DNA of 64,000 nt from Bryopsis sp. KO-2023 (GCA_030272585.1 BSYQ01000002.1:5766001-5830000); one strand, 5' to 3'; shown: positions 12,201 through 26,220, counted from the stretch's first letter. Numbers and translations are program-made. Notes: generated by a model from the sequence alone, not told the origin.

Positions 12201-13289
12201 CTAGTCGATTCCAACATTTATTCTCTTGCCGCACGAAAACGGCGTATCTTCGGAGCTTTAATTAATCTACACGCCCTTTGTGTTAGAATGAACAAAACAG
12301 ATAGTCCTCTCTCAAAACACCCGAGGGTTTTCACGTACACACCCTTGTTGTCATGTAACTTCTATTCGCTTAGTAATAGATGCATAAATCGATATGGAAT
12401 TCCCTCTCACCTTAAGGACACGTGTGTCTTTATAAAAACTTGCTACCAAAATTGTTGTTGCGGCCACCTCGCAACGACCTCTCAAAGAAAAAAAGGAAAT
12501 ATTCTTGCTATATATGAAAACAAGTTGCGACATTAGAAATTTCAATATCCCCACCTTTAACTTTTTTATAGATGTGGGGCGTTTGATCAATCCGAGCACA
12601 CTGCATTGGAAGCCCGCCTTGGGGATCTTTAAGTAGATGTTGGGGACCCCCCTTACCTCGGCAAGGAAATGTGATTGAAAGGAGTTGATGGTCAATGTAT
12701 TGTGATCGAAGGGTATTTCATCGAGTATCATCCCGGCCAAGTAAGAATTCGCCGCCCACACCGCCTCTGAGGACTGTAGCACTGGCTCAACTCCAAAATT
12801 ATCTCAAAGTCTACAAAGCTCGAGGTCTACGCTATATCCTAATCTTGCGCAACACATAAGTGGGTAGTCATGGACGAAATCACCATAGCAATGATGAATC
12901 AAGAGGGGTGCGTCTAAGGTTCAAACTAATAATAATGGACTCCTATAAATTATGAAACTATGGCTCAGATTTGACGCAATTGATAATTGCTGCAGCGGTA
13001 ACGATGTACTTGATGTTGTTTGGATCTCCTAACACTCTTAGAATCATTACGTTGGAAATTTGTCCATGGATAATGAACTGACGTAACCAAAATGGTAAGC
13101 GAACTCCAAATAGATGGATGGTGGTATGCCGAACCTATGGATCGAGGATATCAACCTACACAAAACAATCTTTCTTCAAAATCTTCACTACAACTTTGAT
13201 GGTTTCTTCAAGAAATGATGGCCACGAGCTCGAAGGATAATGAACTCGCCCGATATACGATCTTGTCAACGTAGCTCATAGCTCTTAGG
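9214..13289. other. AT-rich stretch, no gene recognised
   Basis: Overlapping open frames on opposite strands at 12087-12536 (+, 149 codons) and 12351-12782 (-, 143 codons) are the longest here. Neither shows a domain I know, and neither is bounded by good splice sites. Nothing else stands out. Confidence 0.45.
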
Positions 13290-13291
13290 TA

Positions 13292-13720
13292 CTGTAATAC
13301 GCAAATCTTTTCGCGCTACCTTATTTTCGCGCGCGGACCAAAGCACGAAAATAAGGCAGGCGAAAAAAGAGGAGGAACGAAAATAAAGCAGGCGCGAAAA
13401 TAAAGCATGAACGAAAATAGAGTAGGAGGAAAAATTTCTGGTTGACATTTGGGGTGGTGTTGCAAACATGGCTCGGGTTCGTTCGATCGAGCTGTCCGCT
13501 GACGGCGACTCAATGGACTTTGGTGGTCTTGAGGCGTGATTGTAGAACAGTTTTAGGTAGTCTTTCGCGTCTACACTTCTTTCTCGCCATGCATTTCTTT
13601 CGCGCCTGCTTTATTTTCGCGCCTGCGTTATTTTCGCGCCCATCTTTGGAAACGAAAATAAGGTAGGCGAAAAAAAAGACTAGCGATCCTAAAGCAATGT
13701 GAAAGATTTGCGTATTACAG
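13292..13720. mobile_element. TA-flanked MITE (Tc1/mariner-like), family A
   Basis: A perfect 19-bp terminal inverted repeat, CTGTAATACGCAAATCTTT (13292-13310) and its reverse complement (13702-13720), is flanked by TA on both sides. Inside, an approximate repeat of about 17 bp with core CGCGAAAATAA recurs near both ends in opposite orientation, so the ends can fold into a longer imperfect stem. There is no coding capacity for a transposase. Perfect TIRs imply a fairly recent copy that was mobilised in trans. Confidence 0.85.
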
Positions 13721-13722
13721 TA

Positions 13723-14633
13723 TGAGCTTTTGTAAATCTTAAAGACATCTTTTTTTTTAGCGACGTAGCACCGTTACATATGTAAATCCATCTAGTCTTT
13801 ACCCAATAGTGTCCTAGAGTCTGTAGGTTCCCTCCCAGTATCAGTCTCCGTGTCCTGACTCGGCAATCCTCTTTTCCTGTGTCATCCTACTCCTACAAAT
13901 TTCGCTACTTTCAGCAACTCCTCGAACTCAGTATGATGTCTTCATAAACGCATTCGACAAGTTCTTGCTAGTGTTCAAAAACGAATTTCGAGAGGTAACA
14001 AAAAATATATAACCCCTGGAAGGTTTGCTCTTCTCGCGGATTTTGGTTTGTTCCTCCTGACGGAGGAAGAGTACACGGTCCAACGACCGAGGTTGGGCGG
14101 AAAACAAGACTAAAGGAGACGGTTTGCTCATAAAACTTGTCGAAATTCTCGACTTGAAAACAGGTGAAACGAGCCTTAAACATGTTTCGATAACCTACAG
14201 AGTAGTCCCTAGCTACTAGATTTATACCCTCAATCTCGTCCGAGGCTCGTACAGGTTGGCAGTCTGCGAGAGATCAGGAACTATCTGCTCGTCCGACTTT
14301 AGTCGTACGAAATCACGTTTCTCGACTACTATCGAAGCTGCTGGAAAAACCAAATTTAATCCCGAAATAACCAACTCAAAAGACGTCCTTAGTCATAACG
14401 ATCTTAATTGTGACGTTTGTAGCCATGACGACTATTAGTCATGACGACTTCAGTGAAAAATATGTCGTACAAAAATGTCCGTTCTCGTTGGTGTAATTTT
14501 CAATATCCTTTTTCTCGTCCACGGAGCTACTCGCTTTAAACGCAAAATTGATATGCTAATGTATTGAACTACCGAGGTCAATTACGTAAGTCCACGACTT
14601 GAAACTAATGCCCAAGGTTGCGCGGATTTATGT
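13723..14633. other. No gene seen
   Basis: A few short - strand frames (for example 13968-14183) read as plausible protein but have no recognisable motif. A short direct repeat of AGTCATGACGAC-like units lies near 14390-14450. Confidence 0.4.
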
Positions 14634-14918
14634 TCACACTTTACGCAAAACAGCACCTTTAACTTCATAAAAAATAATTTGGGGCTTTATGTCTATCACA
14701 TCATCAAAAAGCAATTCGGTATGCACCAACTTTCTCAACATATTGCGGCTCTCCACCGCCTCGACTGTGTCGACACTATGTAATGCCACAAGAACATCAT
14801 GCAAAATTTTTTTGTGCGCCGCTAAGTCGTCTTGCAAGCGTTGTGTTTCCAACAAGATTTTTGTTTTCTCGTCTTTTGGGACGTCGGTGTTCTTGACTAT
14901 TGGGGCGTCAATCCCCAT
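14634..14918 (-). CDS. Unrecognised 94-codon ORF with a coiled-coil segment
   Basis: The ORF starts with ATG at 14918 on the - strand. Residues 10-70 are Lys/Glu/Asp/Leu-rich with heptad-like spacing (KTKILLETQRLQDDLAAHKK is the clearest part). I do not recognise a family. It may be a small gene or the surviving piece of a larger decayed one, because the flanking DNA is AT-rich and closed in all frames. Confidence 0.3.
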   Translation of the reverse strand: MGIDAPIVKNTDVPKDEKTKILLETQRLQDDLAAHKKILHDVLVALHSVDTVEAVESRNMLRKLVHTELLFDDVIDIKPQIIFYEVKGAVLRKV

Positions 14919-17900
14919 TTCGGTACTCTATGTCGTTTGTTCCTACGGGAAAACATAAAAAAAATAAAGGGGACGAGAAGAAAACAAATCAACGAGAAGG
15001 GAACGATTAAGAGAAAAAAAACCAAGGTTTTATAACTCCTTATTATCGATCGAGAGAAGTCCTGAGGAACAGAAAAGGAGAAAAAACCGACGAAAAAAAA
15101 TAACGGGTAGCTCCTTCGCCTCGTAGTGGATCAATGCTAAGATGAACTCAATGCAAGTGTGAAAGAAAGCTAATCGATGCGCTTGTGCTTTTTAAAAAGA
15201 TTGTGAAGAAAGGTAGGAATTACTATTAATCCTACTTCAGTATGGAACAACGTTCTTCTTTCAAATTCTTGCTAAGTGCCGCTCCGCTAATGGGGTAAAT
15301 ATCAAATCCCTTATCATTCCTCTTGGTCTCATTGATGGAGCAGACGGTTGGATTAACATAACTTCCTACAAGGAATGTTAAAACAAAGAATATGTTCCAC
15401 CTTTAGAGAGAGTCAATTTATAACCGTGTAGTGCATCGACTTGGTCAACAATAAGGCAAGGAGTTGCCGACCATTACCATTGCCTTGTAGAGATGTGTTA
15501 TTAACTTCCAAGTGAGAGCCATGATGTTGCTACAGTTTATGAAGAACCTTCATGTCTTGTATTGGAGGATCCAAGCATCAGAATTTGATGGGTCGGAAAA
15601 AATACGAGCTCACTCCAAGGTCTCCAAGAAAGACTTTAAATGTTACGAATGGTGTTGTAGTGGCTGGATTGCCCCGACGACCATTACAACTCGTTGATGT
15701 CACTATATTTTCGCCTCTAATGTCTATCATTTGCAGTAAATCTCATTCTCAAATTCTTGCTTCGTTAATTCCAGAATATCACCACGGTGCAATCCAACAG
15801 TTCTTCCACTATCTTTTTCAACCATTGTTTTTCTTCAAGAAACTTGAGTGTTTTTCGGAGTAAAATCAAAGAAATTCGCTTATTCACGCATTTGTTTATT
15901 GTCAGTATGTAAAATACAAGATCAAACGATGTAAGCATGCTCCGATGTATCACATGTCATCATTAATTGCAACTTCACCGATAGGCTCTCAGTCATGGAC
16001 CTAAAATTATTTGTTAAAATATGATCTCGTAGATGCAAAATCGATTAAATAGATGCGGTCACTTTTTTACTAATCGAGTAACCAGCAACGTTAACCACCA
16101 ATGATTACCCGCACATTCACATGCCATGTCTTTTAATTTTTTCCATTTCTACATGAACATTAATGCTCATGTATTTCTATACATGAGCATGTATGTACTT
16201 TTCGCTTCTGGCCTTGCTTTGGTGTATCCAAGAAAACATATACACAAGTTGTGCCGCACCCTTCCAAGGCCGCTTTTATGAGATTAATGAGGCCCATCAG
16301 TGACAAGAATCTCTCCTATTCGAAAGTTTGGATTATCATCACCTTGGCTATGTGCTCTTAGCCCCGTTCCTACTGGCACGGCTGGCCCCCAACCGATCTT
16401 AATAAGTGAGTATTCGGACGGTCTGATCAGACCTCTCCGGGACCGGCAGATCTATATCCATTAAAAAACGATTTTAAATCGCATGTGAGAACTATTCGCC
16501 GCCTAACCACAATCCAAAATTATATATCAAGTCCCTTCCTACTAGGAGCGTGGCATTGTATCTAAGATGGTAATCCCCAATTTTTTTGTAATATATATGT
16601 ATTGCAACATAGCTTCAACAAATAACGACATTTGTTTAAAAATGGAGCGTTCCTCCTTTAGCTATCGATTTACCAAAAGGTAATTTCGATTCAATTCTTT
16701 CGTTTTTCTTTATGGGAGCTATAAAGGGAATACTTATGATGAAGTGATTTGCAACTTTGCAAGGATCTCGAGCTCCCCTTGGGCTCTCTTAAAATAAAGA
16801 GATCCACAATCATTCCTTTCATAATATTTCAAAGTTTCTTTCTAATACCTCAATTTCCTCAGAAGACCACCATGGTGAACCTCAAGATAAGATCCTACCA
16901 CTCCTTGGGGGGACGATCGAAAGTAAGCTCCCCCAAAATTTGTTCGAGTGTGGCGGAAGGGAATGCGTAAACGTTGTCGGTTCCCGGAGTTTCCTAAAGC
17001 TTTTCTTTATATATGTAACCGAGTTTGAGTCGGGTCATCACGATCTTGGCGAAAAGCAATGTGTCAGTGTGTCTATATATATATACACATTTTCGGTGAT
17101 CAAAAAGATCGTAGCGCAAGCAATTGTACGTATCTAGGTTAATTGTTTTGATGCCATGGTGTGATGTGAGGGGTTTAAAAAAAGTAGTTTCGAATTTTTA
17201 AGGAAAGTAAACGACACTCACGAAAGGAGCTTTGACCACAGATTCGGCATTTCTGAGGGGTTCTAGGGGGCGGGGGGATTATTTTCGAGCATGAGTCGGA
17301 GGAGTTGAACCTCCTTAGAACCCGGCAGCTTAACGCATTCCCTTTAACTTGATTGTCGAGCACCGCACCTCTAAAAGCAACCACAGCTGGTTTTCAGGTA
17401 CTCGCAGTCTTGACTAGTAACAAGCAACTAGCAACCGGAGTATGCTTTCGTCATTTTTTGAGCGGCTTCTTGCTCGTTGCGGAGTCTGGATCTTGTATCC
17501 TTAGAGGATGGAAGGACATGTGTTGATCTGATAGAGTGCTTATATTCGGAGCGAAACAGGATTGACACGGAACCACCTAACTCTCCACGCATCTGGAGCA
17601 AGAGACTCTTTACAAGAGTGAACTCCTCATGCAACTGTAAATCTTTTGTCCATCTTCAAAGTACGGCGATCAGAAAAATTCAATGTATACTCGTGCTATT
17701 TGAGCTTTCTCCAAGGAAGGCCTTGTCGGCTACATCTCTGGCGTATTCAAGCAGCTTTCGACACAAAACGGGAACAACTATGAAACAATGTATTTAGCGG
17801 CGAGAGGCTCAAAAGGAGGGCTATGTCCTCAACGAACACGAAAAACATTCGCACCCACGAAGCTTTAAATTAATAATTAAATATAAAATAACATACAAGA

Positions 17901-20900
17901 CATCTAAGATCTAGGGAGAGGGAGAGTACAACCTTTCCATTCTTTGATGCTTTCGATATCCGCATGCAAGTATAATAAATCATCAACACAAGGATTCAAC
18001 CCACTGCATGCAAAGGAACTACAAATTTTCTTCCTAATGTTAACGCACCACAATGAACGGTATATATTTGCGGAGCTTTGTTGGCTGATTGACTTTGCTT
18101 TGCTTGTACATTATCGCCCTTTGTTGTTATGCTTGTTGCTAAGAATTGTGGAACAATTCCTAGTAGAACAACGTATGCCACCTTTTATCACCCGAGGACC
18201 GAAAAGTCGGTTCGGGCACACCCTGCCAATGGAGTGGGCTACTTTGGCCAGGTCGCACATAGGACAATGTCGAAATCCGCAAATTCCGGGGTTTCCAATC
18301 ACTGCCGATATCGAAACCCGCATGCTCAACCGCCTTCCGCCCACTCCCAATGTTGACCAACTCCACCATGGCGCAAGTTTGTGTGCGTTTGGAAAAAAGT
18401 AAGCAAAGTTCATCAGCTTGTGCTCGTGAAGATTTGAGTACTATAAACTTGAGATCACTTTCTATATCAATCTATGCTTCCATATGTTCCACAACCTATC
18501 CTTGAAATAGTAGTATACCTTTGGAGCTCAAGTGATAAAGAACGTTGCCTATCATTCTAACTAGGGGTAAAACATGGGCCTCTCTTTCTAGACCATTTTT
18601 GACCACATGGGTTATTCCTAACTTCTTCTAATAATCCGGAAGTCGAGAGTCGCCTCCAAGGGAAAATAACAAAACATCATGCCTCGACTGATAAAAATTT
18701 TCATTAAGCGTAAAGTCGCGAGTATATAATTTTTGACCCAATACTGAACCTCATTTCCAGGGACATAAGCTGAGAATTGCTGAACTTTGGGCCTTGAAAT
18801 CATGATTTTGCAAAGCCATGGAAATCTTGGCATCGCCCACCAACACTCGTGAATGTTGCAAGGCAACATTGGAATTCCTCTCCTGTAGCACCATTGAAAA
18901 CTTTAATTCCATTATGAAACAATTCTTGCACATCGTTGACAGCCACCTTCCAAACTTTGTTCAATGCTGTTCATTTTTTCACCTATGTTCCCCTTATTTA
19001 TCTCATGTTTCTCGAGATAAAAAAAAACGAGTTTACTTGCACCGTATGGGTGGATGACACACAATTTTCAATCCCGTTACTCGTTTTTCCGCTTGAAGTG
19101 CTCGGTTTCTCCACACCTTGGCATCGGTTGTCAATACCTCCACCTAATCCCGCTGTTTTCTAATCTCCTGATTTAACGTAGCGGTAGCGTCCGCCACAAA
19201 CTTCCTGACCATCTCTTCAAACGCAACCATTGTATCGATCGTGATCTCTTTTCTTTTTTTCGTCCGGGACTCTTCGTGCTCTTTCGGTCTTTCTTTGCAG
19301 TAGTCGGATTTCGGAATCCACTGCCGTTTCTGTCACTTAAATCCACTTACGATTATTCTTATTGACCTAGTCGCCTTGTACTTCGTACCGCCGAAGTATC
19401 GCTAGATGTGTCTTTGTTGGGGATAACACGTTCCCTCTCCCAAGACAAAGAAGACCAATGAGTAACCGCAACCCACAATCTGATTCCTTAACTCTTGTAT
19501 AAACTCCCTACCAGGCGCTGTGTAGATTGAGACGTTGAATGTGCAACGGATATTGTGCAACCATACCCCGAATTTAAAGTATGGACGAACTGAAGCCAAA
19601 CCAACCAGTTCCGAACACTCATCCAGTCTGATGCGAATTTGTAGGACTCAACAACTCCCAATTTAAGAATTTCTAAGACTTTCAATTGTATCAAATATGG
19701 GGTTTCAGCTTATGATAGCTTCATTAAGCGTATCAACCAAGATTCTGAGTCTTGAATCAATACTTTATGCCAGGAGCAAATTTATCAATGGAAGTCTTCC
19801 CTCCCTTTAAAGTCTGCAACATCATAGCGATATACTATTTCTATTACGTCGTCGTTAAGTTGTTGACCCGAAAATTCATTAGCTAGGCCTTCAGGTCATC
19901 GGGCAATATCGTCATCAATTTCACCAAGTTTCAAATGGGCATTGTGATATCACTCTAACGACGCCATTAGACGTCTTTATAAGTAGGAAATAGACCAAGG
20001 GCATATGGGCGACGAAAGCGTAATGAAAGTGTCGGCATGTGCTTTCATCCCCTCCGAAGAAGGAATATAAGATACGCTCACCGTTTTAATCGAGGTGTGT
20101 GGTCGCCACATGGAAAGCCTGATTGGGTTCCTTCCACAATCGTCCGTTTTTGTGTGGTACCGTACATTGCCTCATTATTGGACAAGATTAGTTTGCTGGA
20201 ATTCGACTATCATCCCCACGCTGTCTTGAGATATGAGAGCTCGAAGATTTTTTGTTGAGATGTAACGCGTTGGGTTTGCGTACGGCTACGAAGTGCCAAA
20301 TAAGGCGTGTTGTAGGTTTTGTAATTATCTGCCTGACTCACGTTCTTGCCCGTTTGACAATCGAACACACAAATTGCAAGATTCGAGCAAGTAGGAAAGA
20401 CATCCCCGTTGCCATCCTCAAATATTTTGAGGCTTTATATGCAGAATTCTTTTTTTGATATTCGCCTTCAAGATCTCGGAAATAAGGAAATGTCAAATAG
20501 TATCTCTTCAGGAAATGAGGCTAAATATTTTGAAGGAATTACGTGGTCGTTTTTCTTTTGGAGTAGCACTCCATTGCTTTCTTTTCGAGCAAACCGACAC
20601 AACGAGAAACGTAATTATTAATTGCACCTGCACCGTGATATTGTTGTGGGGGGTATCCTAGGGGAAAAAACTACGTTTTGTGGTAGTATTCCTCCCAAAG
20701 TGTGAATGTGGGTACCTCAACACCCATAACCCATAATATATACTTAGTATATATGAATACAACATAAGCGGAAGTATGTAAACTTTTTTACGATGACGTG
20801 GGCTCAGTGTGTGGAGCAGAGCACACAAAAGAGAGTCAAATAATTATTGAAGAATGAGTCACCGAGTAGAAAGTAAACATGAATCATGGGTACTTGTGTT

Positions 20901-21620
20901 CGTCCTGATTCCGACATGACATCATTACTCCTTTTTCCTTCTATACTTCTTAGCAAGCACCTCTTCCTTTGCCATCGCTTTTTTATCTATTCAATCTATT
21001 TTTTAGAGTGATACTATTCCGCACTTGTTTCATTTTTTTTTCATATGTTTAGAAATTGAGTTCCCTCTTTCCTAATTGAAATGAAATATATAACTAATAC
21101 TAGTGGTTATTTTGTTGTAATAAATAAATATTCTAAATTAACCGAAAATTATTGGCAGTAATTCTTTTCCTCTTATTGCAAGTTCTTGAAATGAATTTGA
21201 TTTTAAAGAATCACTCCATACAGAAATAGAGGACGAATTTTTCTTTAGGGGAGGTGGGAGGAATATATATTACGTCCTATATAGGTATCTTTCCTTTTTT
21301 TATTTGTTATGTAGCTTTGCTTGCAAAAAAAGTCAACTTACGGAGATCAGCTGAAATCTTTAGTCGTGCTCAAAACTGTTGGAATATACCCTCTTTTTGT
21401 TGATTCACCAACCTCCTTAGTTTTTGTTGCCCCCACTTTGCCCTTTAGAACTCGTAACCGCAGCCTCGCAACCCGCTCAACTCAAGGACGTATGTCAGAC
21501 CCGCTCGCAGAGTATTGTTACGGTTGACAACTGTAACAGATATGGTGTGCAATTGTTAAATGGCGTCGGTAAGCGTAGGTTATAATGAGAGCAAGTCGTT
21601 ATGTATAGATAATCGTTTAG
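14919..21620. other. AT-rich stretch, no gene recognised
   Basis: Nothing here has a family motif. The best open stretch is about 17944-18402 on the + strand (152 codons), with comparable openness on the other strand over 18111-18413 and locally higher GC. This may be an old decayed coding segment, but the strand cannot be decided. Confidence 0.45.
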
Positions 21621-24600
21621 ACCGTTTGTTGAAGTGAAAACCCAGTAAGTCTTATTCAACTACTTTATTTCTTTCTATTCTAACCGGAACTTGCCAAGCA
21701 AATCCCATTTTTGTCTATCTTTTTGTTGCTTGTCCCCTTCAAGTCCCAACCCCTATCCGTCCTCCTCGCGCCCCCCCGCTCTCTTCCCCCCTTTTTTCTC
21801 TCATAATATACCTCTTGATTCAACTGAAGCATAGTTTGAAAGAGGGTCTTTCTTTATCACAATAAAAACACAAAAAGGAAGGAACAATTTGCAGAAATCA
21901 CAGCAAATTTCCGTCCAAATAATACATGGTGATGGGAAATTTTCCTGCAATTTTCTTTTTTCCTACTGTATTACTTTAAGGCTGATAATTAAATTTCTGA
22001 GGGCGAACATGACTTTTTTTCATCACACTTGAACTATTATTTGCCTTAGTAATTCAGTGGTTTGTGAGGGCAGTTAGCTAAGAGCATTCTTGATATTTTT
22101 AGAGCGAGGCTTTCTATATATGTTGACAATTATTTATTCAGTACTTCGGTGCATCTTTGCAAGTGAACGTCCTTAAGTATGGTTTGTGAAACTTGAATCA
22201 TTATTATTAATTGTTCACTTGGTAGTTCGGGGGGGGGGGGGGGGGAGGATGGTCTACCCAGGAGTTTCATCAGCCCGTCAAAGGCTCGTTCTCCTTACTG
22301 TGGATCGATTTTTTTTTTGCACCAAAGAAGGACTGAATTCCAGGTGTTTCTTTGGACTGGTGCACTATTATTAGCCCCGAAAAAAAAAAAAAAAAAGAGA
22401 ATTCTCGAAAAAGGAGGAGTTCAATTTTCCCGAGCACAAAATTTTTTTTGCTTGAACTCCCTGCACCTCTATTGTTCCTCTAGTTTTTTCCAAAGAAACT
22501 TCGTCCTTTGGAAATCCGATCACTCCTGTTCGCTCGCTCACTCTCACCTCACTCCTTCCAAAGCGTTTTTTTTTTTTTTGCAGCTGCTCGCCCTACAATA
22601 CTTATCCCCCCTGCGTTTGCAAATCATAAATGTAAGAATAAAAGATATGTGGAAAATAGAAAAGGGGGCTTCCATAGTTCGAAACGCAGTGGGGAGTCGA
22701 ACCCCGTTACTTTGAGCCGTTTCCAGTGCGTCCGAGACCCCCTCAGTTTTTCAACACCAAATAAACCCCGCACAAGGGTTTCCTACTCCCTTCAGTGCAG
22801 CGAAAAAGAGTAACCTCGACGACTTCGTCGCGACCTGTCCCTGGTGGTGTACCGTGGTTCGATTTCGCGGATAGGTAGATGCAAGGACGACCACCAATCA
22901 AAAAGTTTTTCAGCCTCAGCCCCTTAAAAAGAGGCCTTGCACTTCCTCGTGAGAAGCAGTGTGTTTTTCCGACTCGTTGGTGATTGAGTCCTCAGCGAGT
23001 GCCCTGTGTGTCTGACTTGAACCCTCACCTTCCGTCTTGCGCAAGGCGGAAACATTCTCCCCCCTGAACAAAACTATGGCGGCAAGTTTGGGAATACCTC
23101 TGCGCGGTCAGAGTCCAACCTGGGCGTTAACTCTAGGGCCTCAAACAGATCTGGCGACGCGGTTCGTGATATGCTTTGTAGCTGTGGGCAAGGGGACGAA
23201 ACGTTCGACTTTTTTCGACCTCCAACGGTCAACATTCGACCTCCAGCCACGTACACGGGCTGAAAGCTGTGGCTAACCCCGGCGCCGATTGGCGACAGTG
23301 CACTTTGTCGGAGCTACTCTCCAAAACACCCTCATTGAAAGCGAGTGGGTTGGTGTTGACGCAATACCACATTGAAAGTTGCAGAAAGTTGCGAGCTGCA
23401 GCGGCTGTCCTGGTCCGACCCTTGAACTGATCCCAACACGATCACTGATCACCCCCTAGATCCCAAAGCACTGTGATCCAAACAGAAAACTGTTTCGCGG
23501 CTGGTGGCGCCACAGTCCGTCACAACCGCCAGCGTGGCGAGCTCCCAGCCACTCATTCCACCGACGTGTCAGTTGCAGAACTGACATTTGCTTTGAACGC
23601 CTCAACTGAGTTTTGGGTCGACACTTTCGAACCTACTCATTTAAATTCGTATAATGGTTAGCTCAAGTCACCGTGCATCTGAGGATGGCCGGGCCTACCA
23701 ATGATGATGCACGAGTGACTCAGAGCGGGACCCCTCAAGCAAGTGGGAGAGGGGGGGGACCCAGCCAATTTTTTTTTTCTTTTTCGACGCGCATCGTATG
23801 ACGTCTTAGGTGTGCGACAGACGAGGCCATTAGAATAAAAACACAATCCTACCGCGGCCGTTGCTGTGGCGATCACGACCGACAGAGGTTGTCCAGACCT
23901 AGTCGACTGGGATCGATTGAATATCGACGCAGCGACAAGCAGAGCTTGGGAGATTGTTGTTGTTAGCAAAAGAAACGTGCACGATCAAGCTGGTTGCTTG
24001 CTTTGGGGTGTCGAGCCTGCAAGTTGTAGGTTTCAGAATGAAACCTGATTGAAACTGGTCGCGGTGATCGCTCGGCCAAGACTAGAAGACTTGTGTTTGG
24101 ACTGATGCCCCGACTATTTCGAACGAGAGAAAGACAAGAGGCAAGTGCGGGGAAACTTCTTGGTAGGTTCGTGGTTCGACTTCCTTCTCCGTCTGACTAG
24201 GACCCTGAAACCCTTAGACAAAAACAGAGCTGTGATAAAAAGAGGATGAAGCTGGTGATGCACCCTTATTTTCTCAACCTTTTATCTTTAAAAAACTTTG
24301 AACTCCATTTCTTCCTCATATCAGGCAATAGCTTATTTTTATTGTTGCTTTGAAACAAAATCCAAAATACCATTTGTTGGATTGTGTCTCTCTTTCAGTT
24401 GGTGTTGTTTTTGGACTTGCTTTTTTCTGAGTGATGATGATGCTCCAGGGTGAGTAAGGAGTGTTGACGAAAAGATGCAAAAGATGCCATTCTTTTTTCT
24501 CAGGTGACTTCCAGAAGCTGAGATTCTCTGGACCTGGGCTTCTGTAAAAAACAATGAGTGATTAAGCTTGGCTGAATTGCTTATATACAGAATCGGGGGG

Positions 24601-25941
24601 AATCATCCCCCCATTTCCCCCCCACACACTCCCATAATATGGATAAGAATTCCTTTGCCACTAACTCAAAACTCCTCCACTTTTCTACCCTTTTTATGAT
24701 GATCTTCCCTTTCTTTCAGTTTGTCTGTCTTTTCCAAGGTTCGAATTTTGATTACAAAAAAAAAGAAGGTAAAGATAATATTAATATTTTGATTATTAAT
24801 TTTGGCTGTGGCTTGCTGTGGTTGCAATTGCCCACACAGGATTGAACCTACTTTAATTTAGTTTGCACATTTAGTAGAATCCCTTTTTTTTTTACAGTCA
24901 AGACTTCACTAAATGGATGGCGATAAAAATGCTGGGGAAGAATTGGTTCTGGTCGGCTCAATAGACTGTAGTCGGGTTACTGATTATCGGGCTAATTAGA
25001 GCCACGAGGTTGACTTTCTCGGTGTCCGACATAGAGTTAGGATAAAGAGCACTATTGGGATTGTAACGAGGACCGTGTTTTGACTTGTGTAAGACATTGA
25101 CGCTCGATAGAGCTTGTGACTCCGACCACTCCTCCCACACGACTTGACTCCCTCTCGTTAACAAAGTGACCCTCTACATAGACACATGTTGGGTGAAACA
25201 ATGTTGTGAATGAATTGCTACTACAGGCAGCCAAAAAGAAATTATCATATCACAATCTGTTGTTGCATTGGATGTTGGTCACTTCTAGAGCCTACGACTG
25301 ACCATAATCATGGAGGCTCCGAGTTGCTTTCTGGGAGCCATTCTTTCTTGCACACTCTGATTTCGCTGTGGGTAGGGCTGAGGTTGCTACACCAACTCCC
25401 CCCCCCAAAAAAAATGCTGGAGTTTTGTGGTTGGTTTGTATACAGAACACAGGTTTTGAGGAACCTCTGAAAGGGTCTATGACTGCCCATCTTTTTTGCA
25501 CACATTTTTTCTTTCAATTTTTCTTTTCTTTTCTTCTATTATTTCGCTGAGGCTGCTCCACGCACTCTCCCCCCCCATTTCCCCCACTACCTGTGGGTAT
25601 CCCAAAGAAACGACCTTTCACTGTAAGTAATCCATACTCTACATTACATAGGTCGAAAGCACCGGTAGAAATGGATCACAGGAATCCCCAGGGAAAACTG
25701 TTCGCAATGTTGTGTAGGTCAGACTCAAAAGAAGCCAAAAAAGAAAAAAAAGAAAGGGGCCAGGGGGGATTGCAATGTTTTGGATTAGCGTCTATGTCTG
25801 ACCCTTTGTTGTGGAGTGGGGTGCAGCCCTTCGACGGCATTTCAACGGGGAAAGATTTCCCTCAGGATTTCTTGCACGAAAATAGTAAAGGCGTTTCTTT
25901 CTAAATGTAGAGCTGGGATTAGATCATAAAATGTGGAATTG
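21621..25941. other. Intergenic DNA rich in homopolymers
   Basis: The stretch contains a G run of about 17 near 22229-22245, several A and T runs of 10 or more, and pyrimidine-rich tracts. The part at 22.9-24.2 kb is more GC-rich and holds a few short open frames (for example 23866-24048 +) that might be exons, but I could not find a consistent splice chain. Confidence 0.4.
22686..22745 (-). ncRNA. tRNA-like B-box region, possible SINE head
   Basis: On the - strand there is an exact pol III B-box GGTTCGACTCC (22693-22703 on +) inside a symmetric T-arm (GGGG and CCCC). An A-box-like TCTCGGACGCACTGG lies about 30 bp before it. D and anticodon stems do not fold convincingly, so it is not called a tRNA gene. 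A tRNA-derived SINE head or a degraded tRNA is the likely explanation. Confidence 0.3.
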
Positions 25942-26220
25942 TCATTCCATCCTGCTGGCTGCAGTACCTTCCGAGCGTTTTAGCTTGCTCGTACTGGTGT
26001 GGAAATCGATGCCACCAATCAAGCTTTTGATTGCATCCCCCGTGAACTTGGATAAAAGCGAAGCGCTCGACGCTCGCTGTTCGACTCCCGCCAGCAAGCG
26101 CGACCCCACACGAAACATCTGCCCGCTGGTTCCACAATGAAATGCCGATCGAATAAACACCCCTGCAAAGACGTCCAAAAAGAAGCCAATTTGTAGACCC
26201 AGCATGGCGGACATGTATAC
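25942..26220 (-). CDS. Terminal exon of an unrecognised gene with one membrane-like segment
   Basis: Reading the - strand, an acceptor TGTCTGTCAG is followed by 92 codons and a stop. The exon begins VYMSAMLGLQIGFFLDVFAG, a hydrophobic stretch long enough for one transmembrane helix. It continues into a Ser/Lys/Arg-rich tail ending in SRME. GC content is higher than in neighbouring DNA, which suits an exon here. I could not find the upstream exon with confidence; a frame at 26241-26453 is a weak candidate. No family is recognised. Confidence 0.35.
   Translation of the reverse strand, partial: VYMSAMLGLQIGFFLDVFAGVFIRSAFHCGTSGQMFRVGSRLLAGVEQRASSASLLSKFTGDAIKSLIGGIDFHTSTSKLKRSEGTAASRME

Noticed and set aside
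12087-12782. Overlapping ORFs of 143 and 149 codons as genes
   Set aside because: They lie on opposite strands, share no recognisable domain and lack splice or promoter support.
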